Part shown: positions 20,478 through 32,349 of the stretch, piece by piece
How the letters are laid out: every line of letters starts with the position of its first letter
Numbering within the stretch: the first letter of the stretch is position 1
Source: Planctomycetota bacterium
GTDB taxonomy: Bacteria; Planctomycetota; UBA1135; GCA-002686595
DNA: 64,000 nucleotides
Direction: 5' to 3'
Assembly: GCA_016712565.1 (NCBI GenBank)
Contig: JADJQU010000003.1
Location: 62,001 to 126,000, forward strand
Program-made: the position numbers and the translations under genes
Notes under the pieces: generated by a model
Database searches by the model: none
Told to the model about the DNA's origin: nothing
The model's input: the letters and a program-made list of their open reading frames with translations, nothing else

Positions 20478-23400
20478 GTCACTCGACCCCCGTCACCGTG
20501 CCCGTCGAGGTCGACCAACGCCTCGCCGAGCAGAGCGGCCGCAAGTATTGGAAGAGCCTCGAGGAGCTGTCGCGCGACGCGCAGTTTTCCGCGCGCCTCG
20601 ACGAGCACGTGCGCCGCGAGTACCCCTCGCAGGCGGAGATGCTCGCCGATCCCGTGCAGCGCCGCACGCTGCTGCAGCTCATGGGCGCGTCGCTGGCGCT
20701 GGCCGGCATCTCCTCGTGCACCCGTCAGCCCGACGAGCACGTGCTGCCCTACGCCAAGTCGCCCGAGTCCCTGATCCCGGGCAAGCCGCTGTACTTCGCC
20801 ACGGCCATGCCCTGGGCAAGCGGCGCCATCGGCCTCTTGGTGGAAAGCCACATGGGCCGGCCGACGAAGTGCGAGGGCAACCCCGACCACGTGGCGAGCC
20901 TGGGCGGCACGGACCTGTTCACCCAGGCCTCGGTGCTGGACCTGTACGACCCGGATCGCTCCACCACGATCGTGCGCAACGGCCGCAGCGCCACCTGGGA
21001 CGACTTCGTGTCCGCCTTCGGACCCGACCTGGAAGCCCAGAAGCAGAAGGGCGGCGCTGGACTGCGCATCCTGACCGGCAGCGTGATTTCGCCGACCCTG
21101 GCCGCGCAGCTGGCCGAGGTCCTGAAGCTCTTCCCCAGGGCCCGCTGGGTGCAGAGCGAGCCGGTCTCCCGCGACAACCAGCGCCTGGGCGCGCTGCTCG
21201 CCTTCGCCGAGGACGTGGCTCCGCGCCACGATCTTTCGAAGGCCGAGGTGGTGGTGGCCTTGGAGTGCGATCTGTTCGCCGAGGGGCCGGCCTCCGTGCG
21301 ACTGGCGCGGCAGTGGGCCGCGCGTCGCCGTGACGCGGCCATGATGAACCGGCTCTACGTGGTCGAATCCACGGCCACGGGCACCGGATCCATGGCCGAC
21401 CATCGTCTGGCCCTGGCGCCCGCGGCCATCGATCGACTGGCGCGGGCTCTGGCCCAGACCCTGGGCGTCGACGTGGGCGCCGCGGGTGGAGCCCAGCTCG
21501 GCGGCGAGGAAGCGGCCTTCGTGGCCGCCCTGGCCAAGGATCTCAAGGCCCAGGCGGGCAAGTCCGTGGTGATCGCGGGCGAGCCGCTTTCGGGTCAAGT
21601 GCACGCGCTGGTCAACGCCATCAATGTCCAATTGGGCAACTTGGGCGCGAGCGTGGAGTTCGCCGAGCCCGCGGCGGTGGCGCCGGTCGAACAGGGCGCC
21701 GGTCTGGCGGATCTGGCGCGCGAGATGGCCCGCGGCGAGGTCGAGCTCCTGTGCATCCTCGATGCCAATCCGGTCTACGACGCGCCGGTGGATCTGGAGT
21801 TCGTGGCGGCCATGCAGAAGGTGCCGCTGCGGGTGCACTACGGCCTGCGCGAGGACGAGACCGCGGTGCTGTGCCAATGGCACGTGCCCGCGACCCACTA
21901 TCTGGAGCACTGGAGCGACGCCCGTGCCTTCGACGGCACGCTGTCGGTCGTCCAGCCGCTGGTCGCGCCGCTGTACGGTTCCAAGAGCGTGCACGAATTC
22001 GTGGCGCTCCTGGCCGGCAAGCCGGGCAGCGCGGGCTACGACCTGCTGCGCGAGAGTTGGAAAGCCACGCTGGGAGCGCCGGCGGATTTCGAGACCCGCT
22101 GGCAGCGCGCGGTGCACGACGGCTTCCTGGCCGGCTCGCGCGTGGATGCTCGCAGCGTCTCGCTCAAGCGATTCGACGCCGGAGCCGCGCCCGCCGAGAT
22201 GAACGCGGGCGGCGAGCTGGAACTCGCCCTGCGTCCGGACCCGTCGATCTTCGACGGCCGCTTCGCCAACAACGGCTGGCTGCAGGAGGTCCCCAAGCCG
22301 CTCTCCAAGCTCACCTGGGACAACGCGCTCTACCTCTCCCCGGAGACGGCCAAGTCCCGCGGCGTCCAGAGCGGCGACGTGGTCGAACTCACCCACGGCG
22401 GTCGCAAGCTCAAGCTGGCCGTGTGGGTCCAGCCCGGTCAGGCGCCCAACGTCGGGACCCTGCACCTGGGCTTCGGCCGCACGCGCGCGGGCAAGATCGG
22501 CAACGGGCCCGGATTCAACGCCTACGCCCTGCGCACGCAGGCCGCGCCCTGGGGCGGCAGCGCCACGATCGCCAAGACCGGCGAGACCTACAGCCTGGCC
22601 TGCGCCCAGGAGCACCACACGATCAACGAGCACGGTCTGGAGCGCGACCTGGTGCGCGAGACCACCGCCGCGGGCTTCGCCGGCGGCGACTTCGGCGCCC
22701 CGCGGCACGCCCACGGCGCTCCGGCTCCGAAGGCCGACGGCCACGGCGAGAAGCCAGGCCACGCCGAGGGCGCGCTGGTGACGCAGTACGCGGGCTACAA
22801 GTACGAGGGCTATGCCTGGGGCATGGTGATCGACCTGTCCACCTGCACGGGCTGCAACGCCTGCGTCATCGCCTGCCAGGCCGAGAACAACATCCCGATC
22901 GTCGGCAAGGAGCAGGTGGCCCGCGGGCGCGAGCTGCACTGGATCCGCATCGACCGCTACTTCAACGGCTCGGTCGAGCGGCCGCGCGCGGTGTTCCAGC
23001 CGATCGTCTGCATGCAGTGCGAGAACGCGCCCTGCGAAGTGGTCTGCCCGGTGGGCGCCACTTCCCACGGCGAGGAAGGCCTCAACGAGATGGTCTACAA
23101 CCGCTGCGTGGGCACGAAGTACTGCTCGAACAACTGCCCCTACAAGGTGCGGCGCTTCAATTTCCTGCTCTATTCCGACTGGACCACGCCGTCGCTCCGC
23201 CTGCAGCGCAACCCCGACGTCACCGTGCGCTCCCGCGGCGTGATGGAGAAGTGCACCTACTGCGTGCAGCGCATCAGCCAGGCGCGCATCGAGGCCAAGC
23301 GCCAGGACCGCAGGATCGCCGATGGCGAGGTCGTGACGGCCTGCCAGCAGGTTTGCCCGTCCCAGGCGATCGTCTTCGGCGACCTGAACGACAAGCAGTC

Positions 23401-23524
23401 GGCCGTGCGCGCGCGGAAGTCCGCGCCGCACAACTACGGCCTGCTCACCGAACTGAACACGGCACCGCGCACGACCTACCTGTCGCGCGTTTCCAACCCC
23501 AACCCCGAACTGGCGGGGGCCTGA
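20474..23524 (+). CDS. actB: Alternative complex III subunit ActB (molybdopterin-like domain fused to iron-sulfur domain)
   Basis: A 1016-residue subunit. A Tat-like signal, QRRTLLQLMGASLALAG, lies near residue 65, so the protein is exported folded. The large N-terminal region resembles molybdopterin oxidoreductases but is expected to lack the cofactor, as known for ActB. The C-terminal ~250 residues hold ferredoxin-type clusters: CTGCNACVIACQAENN, CMQCENAPCEVVCP, CVGTKYCSNNCPYKVRR, CTYCVQRI and CQQVCP, matching the usual three [4Fe-4S] plus one [3Fe-4S] set. The ATG at 20474 overlaps the actA stop (ATGA). A His/Gly-rich linker separates the two parts. Confidence 0.95.
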   Translation: MSHSTPVTVPVEVDQRLAEQSGRKYWKSLEELSRDAQFSARLDEHVRREYPSQAEMLADPVQRRTLLQLMGASLALAGISSCTRQPDEHVLPYAKSPESLIPGKPLYFATAMPWASGAIGLLVESHMGRPTKCEGNPDHVASLGGTDLFTQASVLDLYDPDRSTTIVRNGRSATWDDFVSAFGPDLEAQKQKGGAGLRILTGSVISPTLAAQLAEVLKLFPRARWVQSEPVSRDNQRLGALLAFAEDVAPRHDLSKAEVVVALECDLFAEGPASVRLARQWAARRRDAAMMNRLYVVESTATGTGSMADHRLALAPAAIDRLARALAQTLGVDVGAAGGAQLGGEEAAFVAALAKDLKAQAGKSVVIAGEPLSGQVHALVNAINVQLGNLGASVEFAEPAAVAPVEQGAGLADLAREMARGEVELLCILDANPVYDAPVDLEFVAAMQKVPLRVHYGLREDETAVLCQWHVPATHYLEHWSDARAFDGTLSVVQPLVAPLYGSKSVHEFVALLAGKPGSAGYDLLRESWKATLGAPADFETRWQRAVHDGFLAGSRVDARSVSLKRFDAGAAPAEMNAGGELELALRPDPSIFDGRFANNGWLQEVPKPLSKLTWDNALYLSPETAKSRGVQSGDVVELTHGGRKLKLAVWVQPGQAPNVGTLHLGFGRTRAGKIGNGPGFNAYALRTQAAPWGGSATIAKTGETYSLACAQEHHTINEHGLERDLVRETTAAGFAGGDFGAPRHAHGAPAPKADGHGEKPGHAEGALVTQYAGYKYEGYAWGMVIDLSTCTGCNACVIACQAENNIPIVGKEQVARGRELHWIRIDRYFNGSVERPRAVFQPIVCMQCENAPCEVVCPVGATSHGEEGLNEMVYNRCVGTKYCSNNCPYKVRRFNFLLYSDWTTPSLRLQRNPDVTVRSRGVMEKCTYCVQRISQARIEAKRQDRRIADGEVVTACQQVCPSQAIVFGDLNDKQSAVRARKSAPHNYGLLTELNTAPRTTYLSRVSNPNPELAGA

Positions 23525-23530
23525 GCGTCC

Positions 23531-24988
<1,458 letters not shown>

Positions 24989-24991
24989 GTC

Positions 24992-25540
24992 ATGAGCGCC
25001 ACACACTCCGAAGTGCCGACCCTGCACGGCATGATGGCCGAGTTCGCCGACGAGCGCTCGCTGATCGCGGGCATCGAGCGCGCCAAGGCCGACGGCTTCA
25101 CTGACATGGAGGCCTACACGCCGGTTCCGTCCCACGACGTGATCCACGCCCTGGGGGTCAAGAACCGCTTCGCCGCGCTGGTGTTCTGCGGGGGCCTTTT
25201 GGGTTCCTGCGCGGGCTTCGCCCTGCAGTACATGGTGTCCGTGGAGCTGTATCCGGTCAACATCGGCGGACGGCCGCTCAACTCCTGGCCGGCCTTCATC
25301 GTGATCGTGTTCGAGTGCACGATCCTCTTCGCCGCGCTCACGGCGGTGATCGGCATGCTGTTCCTCAACGGCCTGCCCCAGCCCTACCACCCGGTGTTCA
25401 ACGTGCCCCAGTTCGCCCGCGCGTCCCAGGACCGCTACTTCCTGGTGGTGCACGCGAGCGACCCGAAGTTCGACGCGCGCACGACGCGCGAGAGGCTTGC
25501 GGCCGCGGGGCCGCTCAGCGTGGCCGAGGTGCAGAACTGA
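24992..25540 (+). CDS. actD: Alternative complex III subunit ActD
   Basis: A 182-residue membrane subunit (DUF3341 type). A soluble N-terminal part (LIAGIERAKADGFTDMEAYTP) is followed by two transmembrane helices at about 60-82 and 100-127 and a C-terminal soluble region with PHPVFNVPQF-like sequence and DRYFLVVHASDPKFD. It starts 3 nt after the actC stop and its TGA overlaps the actE ATG. It is known as a structural ACIII subunit without cofactor. Confidence 0.93.
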   Translation: MSATHSEVPTLHGMMAEFADERSLIAGIERAKADGFTDMEAYTPVPSHDVIHALGVKNRFAALVFCGGLLGSCAGFALQYMVSVELYPVNIGGRPLNSWPAFIVIVFECTILFAALTAVIGMLFLNGLPQPYHPVFNVPQFARASQDRYFLVVHASDPKFDARTTRERLAAAGPLSVAEVQN

Positions 25541-26106
25541 TGCGTACGCAAGCCCTGCTCCTCGGCCTCCTGGCGCTGTGCTCCTCCTGTCGCCAGGACA
25601 TGCACGACCAGCCGAAGTACAAGCCCCAGCGCGGCTCCTCGTTCTTTGCCGACGGTCGCTCCGACCGCCCGCTGATCCCCGGGACCATCGCGCGCGGCCG
25701 GCTCGTCACCGACGAGTTGCTGCACACCGGCAAGGAGAACGGCGAGTTCTCCAAGGTGTTCCCCTTCGAGATCACGGCCGAGGTGCTGGCGCGCGGACAA
25801 CAGCGCTTCGGCATCTACTGCACGCCCTGCCACGACGCCACCGGATCCGGCAACGGCATCGTCGTGGCGCGCGGCATGAAGCAGCCGACCTCCTATCACA
25901 TCGAACGCCTGCGCGAGGCCGCCCCGGGCTACTTCTTCGACGTGATGACCAACGGCTTCGGGGTCATGTACGACTACTCCGACCGCATCCGTGTCGAGGA
26001 CCGCTGGGCCATCGCGGCCTACATCCGCGTGCTGCAGAAGGCGCAGAACGCCAAGCAGGCCGACGTGCCCGCCGACAAGCAGAACCTGTTGGAGCAGACC
26101 CAGTGA
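25540..26106 (+). CDS. actE: Alternative complex III subunit ActE, monohaem cytochrome c lipoprotein
   Basis: A 188-residue protein. The signal MRTQALLLGLLALCSSC suggests lipidation at a cysteine near residue 14-17, although the lipobox is not canonical. One haem c site, CTPCH, lies in FGIYCTPCHDATGSGNG, with Met ligands available downstream (VARGMKQPTSYH). ActE is the electron exit side of ACIII, facing the periplasm. Coupled to actD (TGATG) and to actF (TGATG). Confidence 0.94.
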   Translation: MRTQALLLGLLALCSSCRQDMHDQPKYKPQRGSSFFADGRSDRPLIPGTIARGRLVTDELLHTGKENGEFSKVFPFEITAEVLARGQQRFGIYCTPCHDATGSGNGIVVARGMKQPTSYHIERLREAAPGYFFDVMTNGFGVMYDYSDRIRVEDRWAIAAYIRVLQKAQNAKQADVPADKQNLLEQTQ

Positions 26107-27317
26107 TGGCCGGCATCGAGATTCCGCGCGACGACGTCAACCGCCTGCAGCGCACCGTCATGATCATCGCGGGCGTGGCCATCGCCGCCACCGCGTTCGG
26201 CGCCTTCCAGGACCGGCAGCAGTTCTGGCACAGCTACCTGCTGGCCTTCATGTTCACCCTGGGCTTCCCCCTGGGCTCCTTCGCGGTGGTGCAGATTTTC
26301 CACCTGACCCACGGGTCGTGGGGGCACGGGGCCAGGCGCTTCCTCGAATGTTCGATGCGCACGCTGCCCTTCCTGGCCGTGTGCTTCGCGCCGATCGCCT
26401 TCCTGGGCATGCACTCGATCTACGAGTGGTCCCACGCCGAGGTGGTGGCCGGCGATCCGATCCTGACGCACAAGCAGCCCTACCTGAACCCGAGCGCCTT
26501 CCAGATGCGCGCGGTGGGCTACTTCGCCGTGTGGATCGTGCTGATGCTGATCCAGTCCGGACTGTCGCGCAAACTCGACGAGACCGGGGACGCGCGCCAC
26601 CTGAAGCGCATGTCGCAGTTCGCGGGTCCCGCGCTGTTGATCTACGTGCTGACCATGAGCTTCGCGGCGTTCGACTGGACGATGTCCCTCGACCCGCACT
26701 GGTTCTCGACCATCTACGGCCTGATCTTCGTGGTGGGCCAGGGCATCTCCACCTGGGCCTTCGCGATCATCTTCTCCAACTGGCTCTCCAAGCGCACCCA
26801 GTTCGAGTACGTGATGCAGCCGGGCCACTTCCACGACCTGGGCAAGTTGATGTTCGCCTCCGTGCTGCTGCACGCCTACACGAACTTCAGCCAGTTCCTG
26901 ATCATCTGGTCGGGCAACATCGCCGAGGAGCAACCGTTCTTCCTGGTGCGCAAGGAAGGCCCCTGGCTCGCCATCGGGCTGTTCCTGGTGGTGTTCCACT
27001 TCGCGCTGCCCTTCCTGGTGCTGCTCTCGCGCAACCTGAAGAAGAACGCCGGCCGGCTGGTGATCGTCGCCTGCTGGCTCCTGCTGCTGCGCTGGGTGGA
27101 CCTGTCCTGGTACATCGTGCCCTCGATCGACCACGAGGGCGGCGCCCTGGGCCAATTGCACTGGATGGACGTGGCCGCGCCGATCGCGCTGTTCACGACC
27201 TGGCTCGCCCTGTTCCTGCAGGGTGTCAAGGGTCGCGTCATCGTCACGCCGCGCGATCAGGCCATCGAAGCCGCCCTGGAAGGCATGCCCGCCCACTCGG
27301 CTCCGGGCCACCACTAG
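26106..27317 (+). CDS. actF: Alternative complex III subunit ActF (NrfD-like membrane protein)
   Basis: A 403-residue membrane protein with about ten helices, homologous to ActC. Recognisable segments are FWHSYLLAFMFTLGFPLGS, FDWTMSLDPHWFSTIYGL and QFLIIWSGNIAEEQPFFL. The ATG at 26106 overlaps the actE stop; a short acidic/basic N-terminus (MAGIEIPRDDVNRLQ) precedes the first helix. It ends with His-rich SAPGHH. Confidence 0.94.
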   Translation: MAGIEIPRDDVNRLQRTVMIIAGVAIAATAFGAFQDRQQFWHSYLLAFMFTLGFPLGSFAVVQIFHLTHGSWGHGARRFLECSMRTLPFLAVCFAPIAFLGMHSIYEWSHAEVVAGDPILTHKQPYLNPSAFQMRAVGYFAVWIVLMLIQSGLSRKLDETGDARHLKRMSQFAGPALLIYVLTMSFAAFDWTMSLDPHWFSTIYGLIFVVGQGISTWAFAIIFSNWLSKRTQFEYVMQPGHFHDLGKLMFASVLLHAYTNFSQFLIIWSGNIAEEQPFFLVRKEGPWLAIGLFLVVFHFALPFLVLLSRNLKKNAGRLVIVACWLLLLRWVDLSWYIVPSIDHEGGALGQLHWMDVAAPIALFTTWLALFLQGVKGRVIVTPRDQAIEAALEGMPAHSAPGHH

Positions 27318-27340
27318 CCCCCGACCAACCGCCCCAAGCC

Positions 27341-27757
27341 ATGGGTCATTCGCAACATCCCTTCTCCGGCGGCTCGGCCGAGTCCGTCAAGGCCGGGCAC
27401 GAGCTGACCGACGTCAAGGTCGGACCGCTGCTGCAGTTCGGCGTGATGCTGGCCGCCATCGTCGTGGTGACCATGTGGGCCATGCTCAAGATGCACCACG
27501 GGTTCGACGAGTACTTCACGCGCACCGACGAGCCCGTGCACCCGATGAGCACGCCCACAGTGCCGGCCGGGCCGCGCCTGCAGGCCAACGAGGCCGCCGA
27601 ATACCGTGTCTATGCCGCGGCACAGCGGGCGGCCACGGCCACGGACGGCGCCTACCGCTGGATCGACAAGTCGGGCGACGTGGTGGCCGTGCCCATCTCG
27701 CGCGCCATGGAACTGGTGCTCCAGCAGGGCCTGCCCCACCGCCCCCCGAACAAGTAG
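27341..27757 (+). CDS. Small membrane protein of unknown function in the ACIII-oxidase operon
   Basis: A 138-residue protein with no recognised family. A polar, His/Ser-rich N-terminus is followed by one transmembrane helix (about residues 29-50), then a region with PTVPAGPRLQANEAAEYRVY and a C-terminal segment resembling DGAYRWIDKSGDVVAVPISR. The last two match patterns found in small subunits next to SCO proteins in such operons (inference). It lies 23 nt after actF and 11 nt before sco, so it likely assists assembly or anchoring of the supercomplex. Confidence 0.75.
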   Translation: MGHSQHPFSGGSAESVKAGHELTDVKVGPLLQFGVMLAAIVVVTMWAMLKMHHGFDEYFTRTDEPVHPMSTPTVPAGPRLQANEAAEYRVYAAAQRAATATDGAYRWIDKSGDVVAVPISRAMELVLQQGLPHRPPNK

Positions 27758-27768
27758 CCACGAAAAGG

Positions 27769-28641
27769 ATGCGCCTCTTCGCCCTGATTCCCCTGATTCC
27801 GTCGTTGCTCGCCCTGGCCGCGGCCTTCGCCGCGCCGGGGGCCACGGCGTCCGCCCAGGAACGGGTGGAGAACCTGTCGCTGGTCCAGGACCCGCGCCAG
27901 TACGTGGGCTACGACCAGAATCTGGGCGCGGAAATCCCGGACGACCTGACCTTCACCGACGAGAGCGGGAAGCCGGTCAAGCTGCGCGACTTCGCCCAGG
28001 ACCGCCCGATGGTGCTGGCACTGGTCTACTACTCCTGCCCCCGGCTGTGCACCGAGGTGCTCAACGGCAGCGTGCGCATGCTGCGCGCCATGGAGCGCCT
28101 GTCGATCGGCACGGACTTCCAGTTCGTCGCCGTGTCCATCGACCCCAATGAGACCTCGGAAATCGCCGGCCGGAAGCGCGCCACGTACCTGGAAGCCCTG
28201 GGCGATGCCGGCCCCGGCCCGGGCGGCACGGGCTGGAATTTCCTCACCGGCGATCAGGCCTCGATCACGCGGCTCGCGCGCACCGTGGGCTTCCGCTACG
28301 TGTGGGACGAGCATTCAGAGCAGTTCGCCCACGACGGCGGCATCCTGGTGGTCACGCCCCAGGGCCGGATCTCGCACTACTTCTTCGGTGTCGAGTTCAG
28401 CGCCTTCGACGTGCGCATGGCGCTGATCGACGCCGCCCAGGGCAAGATCGGGAGCATCGTCGACCACATCCTGCTCCTCTGTCTGCACTACGACCCCGTG
28501 CGCGGGCAGTACGGTTTCTGGATCATCGGCGCCCTGCGCCTCGCGGGCATCGCGACCGTGCTCGCGCTCGGAGTCTTCATGCTGCGCTCGATCCGCAAGG
28601 AAAAGCGCCTGTCCCGACCCTCGCCCCAGGGCGCTTCCTGA
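27769..28641 (+). CDS. sco: SCO1/SenC copper chaperone
   Basis: A 290-residue thioredoxin-fold protein that delivers copper to the CuA site of cytochrome c oxidase. A signal peptide covers residues 1-29. The copper motif CPRLC (Cys90, Cys94) lies in VYYSCPRLCTEVL, and the third ligand His is in EQFAHDGGILVV. A C-terminal membrane helix (about 248-268) is followed by a basic tail (RKEKR). It starts 11 nt after the orphan membrane gene and just precedes ctaC, the CuA subunit it would serve. Confidence 0.93.
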   Translation: MRLFALIPLIPSLLALAAAFAAPGATASAQERVENLSLVQDPRQYVGYDQNLGAEIPDDLTFTDESGKPVKLRDFAQDRPMVLALVYYSCPRLCTEVLNGSVRMLRAMERLSIGTDFQFVAVSIDPNETSEIAGRKRATYLEALGDAGPGPGGTGWNFLTGDQASITRLARTVGFRYVWDEHSEQFAHDGGILVVTPQGRISHYFFGVEFSAFDVRMALIDAAQGKIGSIVDHILLLCLHYDPVRGQYGFWIIGALRLAGIATVLALGVFMLRSIRKEKRLSRPSPQGAS

Positions 28642-28671
28642 GCACGGCCCGCCGACTGCAATCTGTTCACC

Positions 28672-29646
28672 ATGTGGAAAGACCTCCCGCTACACCCTGA
28701 GCAGGCATCGACGCTGGCGCAGCCGGTCGACCTGCTTTACCTGTTCCTGGTCGCGGTCAGCGCCTTCTTCGCGCTGCTGATCTCGGTGCTGATCGTGGTG
28801 TTCACGGCCAAGTATCGCAAGGACAGGCCCAACGCCACCTCGGCCCACATCGAGGGCTCGACCCTGCTCGAGATCGTCTGGACCGGCATTCCGCTGGGCC
28901 TGACGATGATCATGTTCGGCTGGGGCGCCGTGCTGTTCTTCCAGCAGGCCCGGCCGCCGGCGAACGCCCTGGAGTTCACGGTCACCGGCAAGCAGTGGAT
29001 GTGGAAGGCCCAGCACCCGACCGGACAGCGCGAGATCAACGACCTGCACATTCCGATCGGCGTGCCCTGCCGCCTGACGATGACCAGCGAGGACGTGATC
29101 CACAGCTACTTCATTCCGGCCTTCCGCACCAAGCAGGACGTCGTGCCCGGCCGCTACAGCCAGATGTGGTTCGAGGCGAACAAGCTCGGCACCTACGACC
29201 TCTTCTGCGCCGAGTACTGCGGCACCAAGCACTCGCAGATGATCGGCAAGGTCACGGTGCTGTCCCAGAAGGACTACGAGGTCTGGCTGGCGGGCGGCGG
29301 CAGCAGCGAAACCCCGGCCCAGGCCGGCGAGCGCCTGTTCAGCGCCCTGCGCTGCATCACCTGCCACAACAACACCGCGGGCGCCCGCGGCCCCGACCTG
29401 GCGGGCAAATTCGGAACCGAAGCCCTGCTCACCAGCGGTGCCAAGGTCATGATCGACGCCGAGTACGTGCGCGAGTCGATCCTGAACCCGGCCGCCAAGA
29501 CCGTCAACGGCTTCCAGGTCGGGCTGATGCCGACCTACCAGGGTCAAGTGAAGGAGGACGACATCCTCGCCCTGATCGCCTACCTCAAGACCTTCGGCGC
29601 AGCCAAGGCCGCCGCCAGCCCCGCAACAGGGAACGCCGCGAAATGA
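28672..29646 (+). CDS. ctaC: Cytochrome c oxidase subunit II with C-terminal cytochrome c domain (caa3 type)
   Basis: A 324-residue protein. Two N-terminal transmembrane helices (about 21-43 and 63-85) precede the cupredoxin domain, whose CuA ligands are in [13 protein letters not shown] cytochrome c domain with CITCH follows, making this the caa3-type fused subunit that can take electrons directly from ACIII. No separate soluble cytochrome c was seen in the operon. The stop overlaps the ctaD ATG by 4 nt. Confidence 0.95.
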   Translation: MWKDLPLHPEQASTLAQPVDLLYLFLVAVSAFFALLISVLIVVFTAKYRKDRPNATSAHIEGSTLLEIVWTGIPLGLTMIMFGWGAVLFFQQARPPANALEFTVTGKQWMWKAQHPTGQREINDLHIPIGVPCRLTMTSEDVIHSYFIPAFRTKQDVVPGRYSQMWFEANKLGTYDLFCAEYCGTKHSQMIGKVTVLSQKDYEVWLAGGGSSETPAQAGERLFSALRCITCHNNTAGARGPDLAGKFGTEALLTSGAKVMIDAEYVRESILNPAAKTVNGFQVGLMPTYQGQVKEDDILALIAYLKTFGAAKAAASPATGNAAK

Positions 29647-31325
29647 GCAGCACCGTCCTGTCCCCCTCCGCCAAGGCCTCGCCTTCCTCGCCCGAGGGCG
29701 AGCGCAAGACCTTCCTGAACGCCGACTACGGTTGGAAGTCCTGGCTGTTCACCGTCGACCACAAGCGGATCGCGGTGCTGTACCTGATCTCGATCATGGT
29801 CTTCTTCCTGATCGGGGGCACGTTCGCGCTCTTGATGCGCGCGGAGCTCTTGACCGCCAAGGGGGACCTGTTCGAGGCCGAGACCTACAACAAGCTCTTC
29901 ACCATGCACGGCGTGGTGATGATCTTCTTCTTCCTGGTGCCTTCGATCCCGGCCGTGCTGGGCAACTTCCTCGTGCCGATCATGGTCGGCACCAAGGACC
30001 TGGCCTTCCCGAAGATCAACCTGCTGTCCTGGTACATCTACATCGTCGGCGGGGCGGCGACGCTGTTCGTCGCCATCACCGGCGGCATCGACACGGGCTG
30101 GACCTTCTACGCGCCCTATTCGTCCACCTACGCCAACACCAACGTGGCGGGCACGGCGGTGGCGGTGTTCATCACCGGCTTCTCGTCGATCCTGACCGGC
30201 CTGAACTTCATCGTCACGATCCACAAGATGCGCGCGCCGGGCATGACCTGGTTCCGCATGCCCTTGTTCCTGTGGGCGCAGTACGCCACCAGCCTGATCA
30301 TGGTCCTGGGCACCCCGGTGCTCGCCATCACGATCGTGCTCCTGGGGCTGGAGCGCGTGTTCCACATCGGGATCTTCGACCCGGCCCTGGGCGGCGACCC
30401 GGTGCTGTTCCAGCACCTGTTCTGGTTCTACAGCCACCCGGCCGTGTACATCATGATCTTGCCGGGCATGGGCGTGATCTCCGAGATCATCGCCTGCTTC
30501 TCGAAGAAGCGCATGTTCGGCTACCACTTCATCGCCTTCTCCAGCCTGGCGATCGCGATCTTCGGCTTCGTGGTCTGGGGCCACCACATGTTCGTCAGCG
30601 GCCAGTCCGCCTACGCGAGCTTCGTGTTCAGCTTCCTGACCATGCTGGTGGCGATCCCCTCGGCCGTGAAGGTCTTCAACTGGACCGCCACGCTCTACAA
30701 GGGGCAGGTCTCGCTGGAGACGCCGATGCTCTACGCCCTGGGCTTCATCGGGCTGTTCACCATCGGCGGCCTCACCGGCGTGTTCCTGGCCGTGATGGGC
30801 CTCGACCGCCACGTGCACGACACCTACTTCGTGGTGGCCCACTTCCACTACGTCATGGTGGGCGGGATGGTGATGGCCTTCATGGGCGGCATGCACTTCT
30901 GGTGGTCGAAGATGTTCGGCCGCAAGTACCCCGAGTGGATCGCCCAGTTCAGCTCCGTGGTGGTCTTCGTCGGCTTCAACTTCACGTTCTTCCCGCAGTT
31001 CCTGCTGGGGTACATGGGGATGCCGCGCCGCTACCACCAGTACAACGCCGAGTTCGAGGTGCTCAACGTGCTGTCGTCGGCGGGCGCCTCGATCCTGGGC
31101 ACGGGCTTCCTGATGACGATCTGCTACTTCATCTGGTCCCTCAAGTGGGGCCAAGTGGCCGAGCGCAATCCCTGGGGCGCGAAGGGCCTGGAATGGGAGA
31201 GGGCGCCGTCGCCTCCGCCCACGTTCAATTTCGAGGACGGTGAGCGCATCGTGGTCACCGAGGACGCGTACGCGTACACGCACGAGGAACCGCACGGCGG
31301 CTCCCTGCAAGAGGCGAGGAAGTGA
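29643..31325 (+). CDS. ctaD: Cytochrome c oxidase subunit I (A2-type haem-copper oxidase)
   Basis: The 560-residue catalytic subunit with 12 predicted helices. Haem a ligand His89 is in [10 protein letters not shown]; the CuB region reads [18 protein letters not shown] (His265), and [11 protein letters not shown] holds the two high-spin/low-spin haem histidines. HPAVY instead of HPEVY, preceded by YS, marks the A2 class, in which the D-channel glutamate is replaced by the Tyr-Ser pair. Overlaps ctaC by 4 nt and ctaE by 1 nt. Confidence 0.96.
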   Translation: MSSTVLSPSAKASPSSPEGERKTFLNADYGWKSWLFTVDHKRIAVLYLISIMVFFLIGGTFALLMRAELLTAKGDLFEAETYNKLFTMHGVVMIFFFLVPSIPAVLGNFLVPIMVGTKDLAFPKINLLSWYIYIVGGAATLFVAITGGIDTGWTFYAPYSSTYANTNVAGTAVAVFITGFSSILTGLNFIVTIHKMRAPGMTWFRMPLFLWAQYATSLIMVLGTPVLAITIVLLGLERVFHIGIFDPALGGDPVLFQHLFWFYSHPAVYIMILPGMGVISEIIACFSKKRMFGYHFIAFSSLAIAIFGFVVWGHHMFVSGQSAYASFVFSFLTMLVAIPSAVKVFNWTATLYKGQVSLETPMLYALGFIGLFTIGGLTGVFLAVMGLDRHVHDTYFVVAHFHYVMVGGMVMAFMGGMHFWWSKMFGRKYPEWIAQFSSVVVFVGFNFTFFPQFLLGYMGMPRRYHQYNAEFEVLNVLSSAGASILGTGFLMTICYFIWSLKWGQVAERNPWGAKGLEWERAPSPPPTFNFEDGERIVVTEDAYAYTHEEPHGGSLQEARK

Positions 31326-32017
31326 TGTCGGATCACGCACACAGCACGGTGGGGCTCGCGCACCACTTCGACGATCTCGAACAGCAGAAGGAGTCCGGAA
31401 CGCTCGGCATGTGGGCGTTCCTGATCACCGAAGTGCTGTTCTTCGGCGGTCTGTTCGGCGCCTATGCCGTCTACCGCTCCAGCTATCCCGATGCGTTCAT
31501 GCGCGCCAGCGCCCAGTTGGACGTCAACCTGGGCGGCATCAACACGATCGTGCTGATCGTCTCGTCCCTGACGATGGCCCTGGCGGTCTACGCGGCCCAG
31601 AAGGGTTCGAAGGGCGGGATCATCGCCGGCCTCGTCGGCACCTGGGTGTTCGGCGCGGCGTTCCTGGTGGTCAAGTACTTCGAGTACAAGCACAAGTGGG
31701 AACACCACCTGATCCCGGGCCCGAACTTCCTGTTCCCCGACGCCCATGGAGTGGGCCAGCACGGAACCCCGGAACAGCTGTACTTCGCCCTGTACTTCGC
31801 CATGACCGGCATGCACGCCTTCCACATGATCATCGGACTGGTGATCCTGGTGTGGATGATGAAGAAGGCGCGCCGCGGCGACTTCACGGTGCACAACTAC
31901 GCCCTGGTGGAGAACTTCGGGCTCTACTGGCACTTCGTCGACATCGTCTGGATCTTCCTGTTCCCGCTGCTCTATCTGATCGGGGCCCACTCGGGGACCC
32001 CGGGCGCGCCCCACTAG
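31325..32017 (+). CDS. ctaE: Cytochrome c oxidase subunit III
   Basis: A 230-residue membrane protein. The chosen ATG (31325) gives [20 protein letters not shown]; a GTG at 31322 would add one Met and is equally possible. Family features are [34 protein letters not shown] and [20 protein letters not shown]. It stabilises the core of the oxidase. Its TAG lies 9 nt before the ctaF start. Confidence 0.95.
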   Translation: MSDHAHSTVGLAHHFDDLEQQKESGTLGMWAFLITEVLFFGGLFGAYAVYRSSYPDAFMRASAQLDVNLGGINTIVLIVSSLTMALAVYAAQKGSKGGIIAGLVGTWVFGAAFLVVKYFEYKHKWEHHLIPGPNFLFPDAHGVGQHGTPEQLYFALYFAMTGMHAFHMIIGLVILVWMMKKARRGDFTVHNYALVENFGLYWHFVDIVWIFLFPLLYLIGAHSGTPGAPH

Positions 32018-32026
32018 ACCACCGCC

Positions 32027-32335
32027 ATGTCCTCCACCCACACCGTCCCGCTGAAGATCTACTTCGGCGTCTTCATTGCGCTGTGCGTGCTCACCGGGGT
32101 CACCGTGTGGACCGCCAAGCACGACTACGGCGCCCTGAACACGCCGGTCGCGCTCGCCATCGCGGGTCTCAAGGCCTCGCTGGTGATCCTGTTCTTCATG
32201 CACGTGAAGTACTCCAGCAAGCTGACCCAGCTGTTCGCCTTCGCGGGCTTCTTCTGGTTGGTGCTGCTCCTGGTCTTCACGCTGCAGGACTTCATGACGC
32301 GCGGCATGTTGCCGACCTACGTCTTCAAGCACTGA
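32027..32335 (+). CDS. ctaF: Cytochrome c oxidase subunit IV (CaaD/CtaF type)
   Basis: A 102-residue protein with three transmembrane helices, including the family sequence SLVILFFMHVKYSSKLTQLF. It is the last gene of the respiratory operon; a strong terminator begins 15 nt after its stop. Small subunits of this type stabilise the oxidase complex. Confidence 0.93.
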   Translation: MSSTHTVPLKIYFGVFIALCVLTGVTVWTAKHDYGALNTPVALAIAGLKASLVILFFMHVKYSSKLTQLFAFAGFFWLVLLLVFTLQDFMTRGMLPTYVFKH

Positions 32336-32349
32336 GGACGCGCCCCAGG

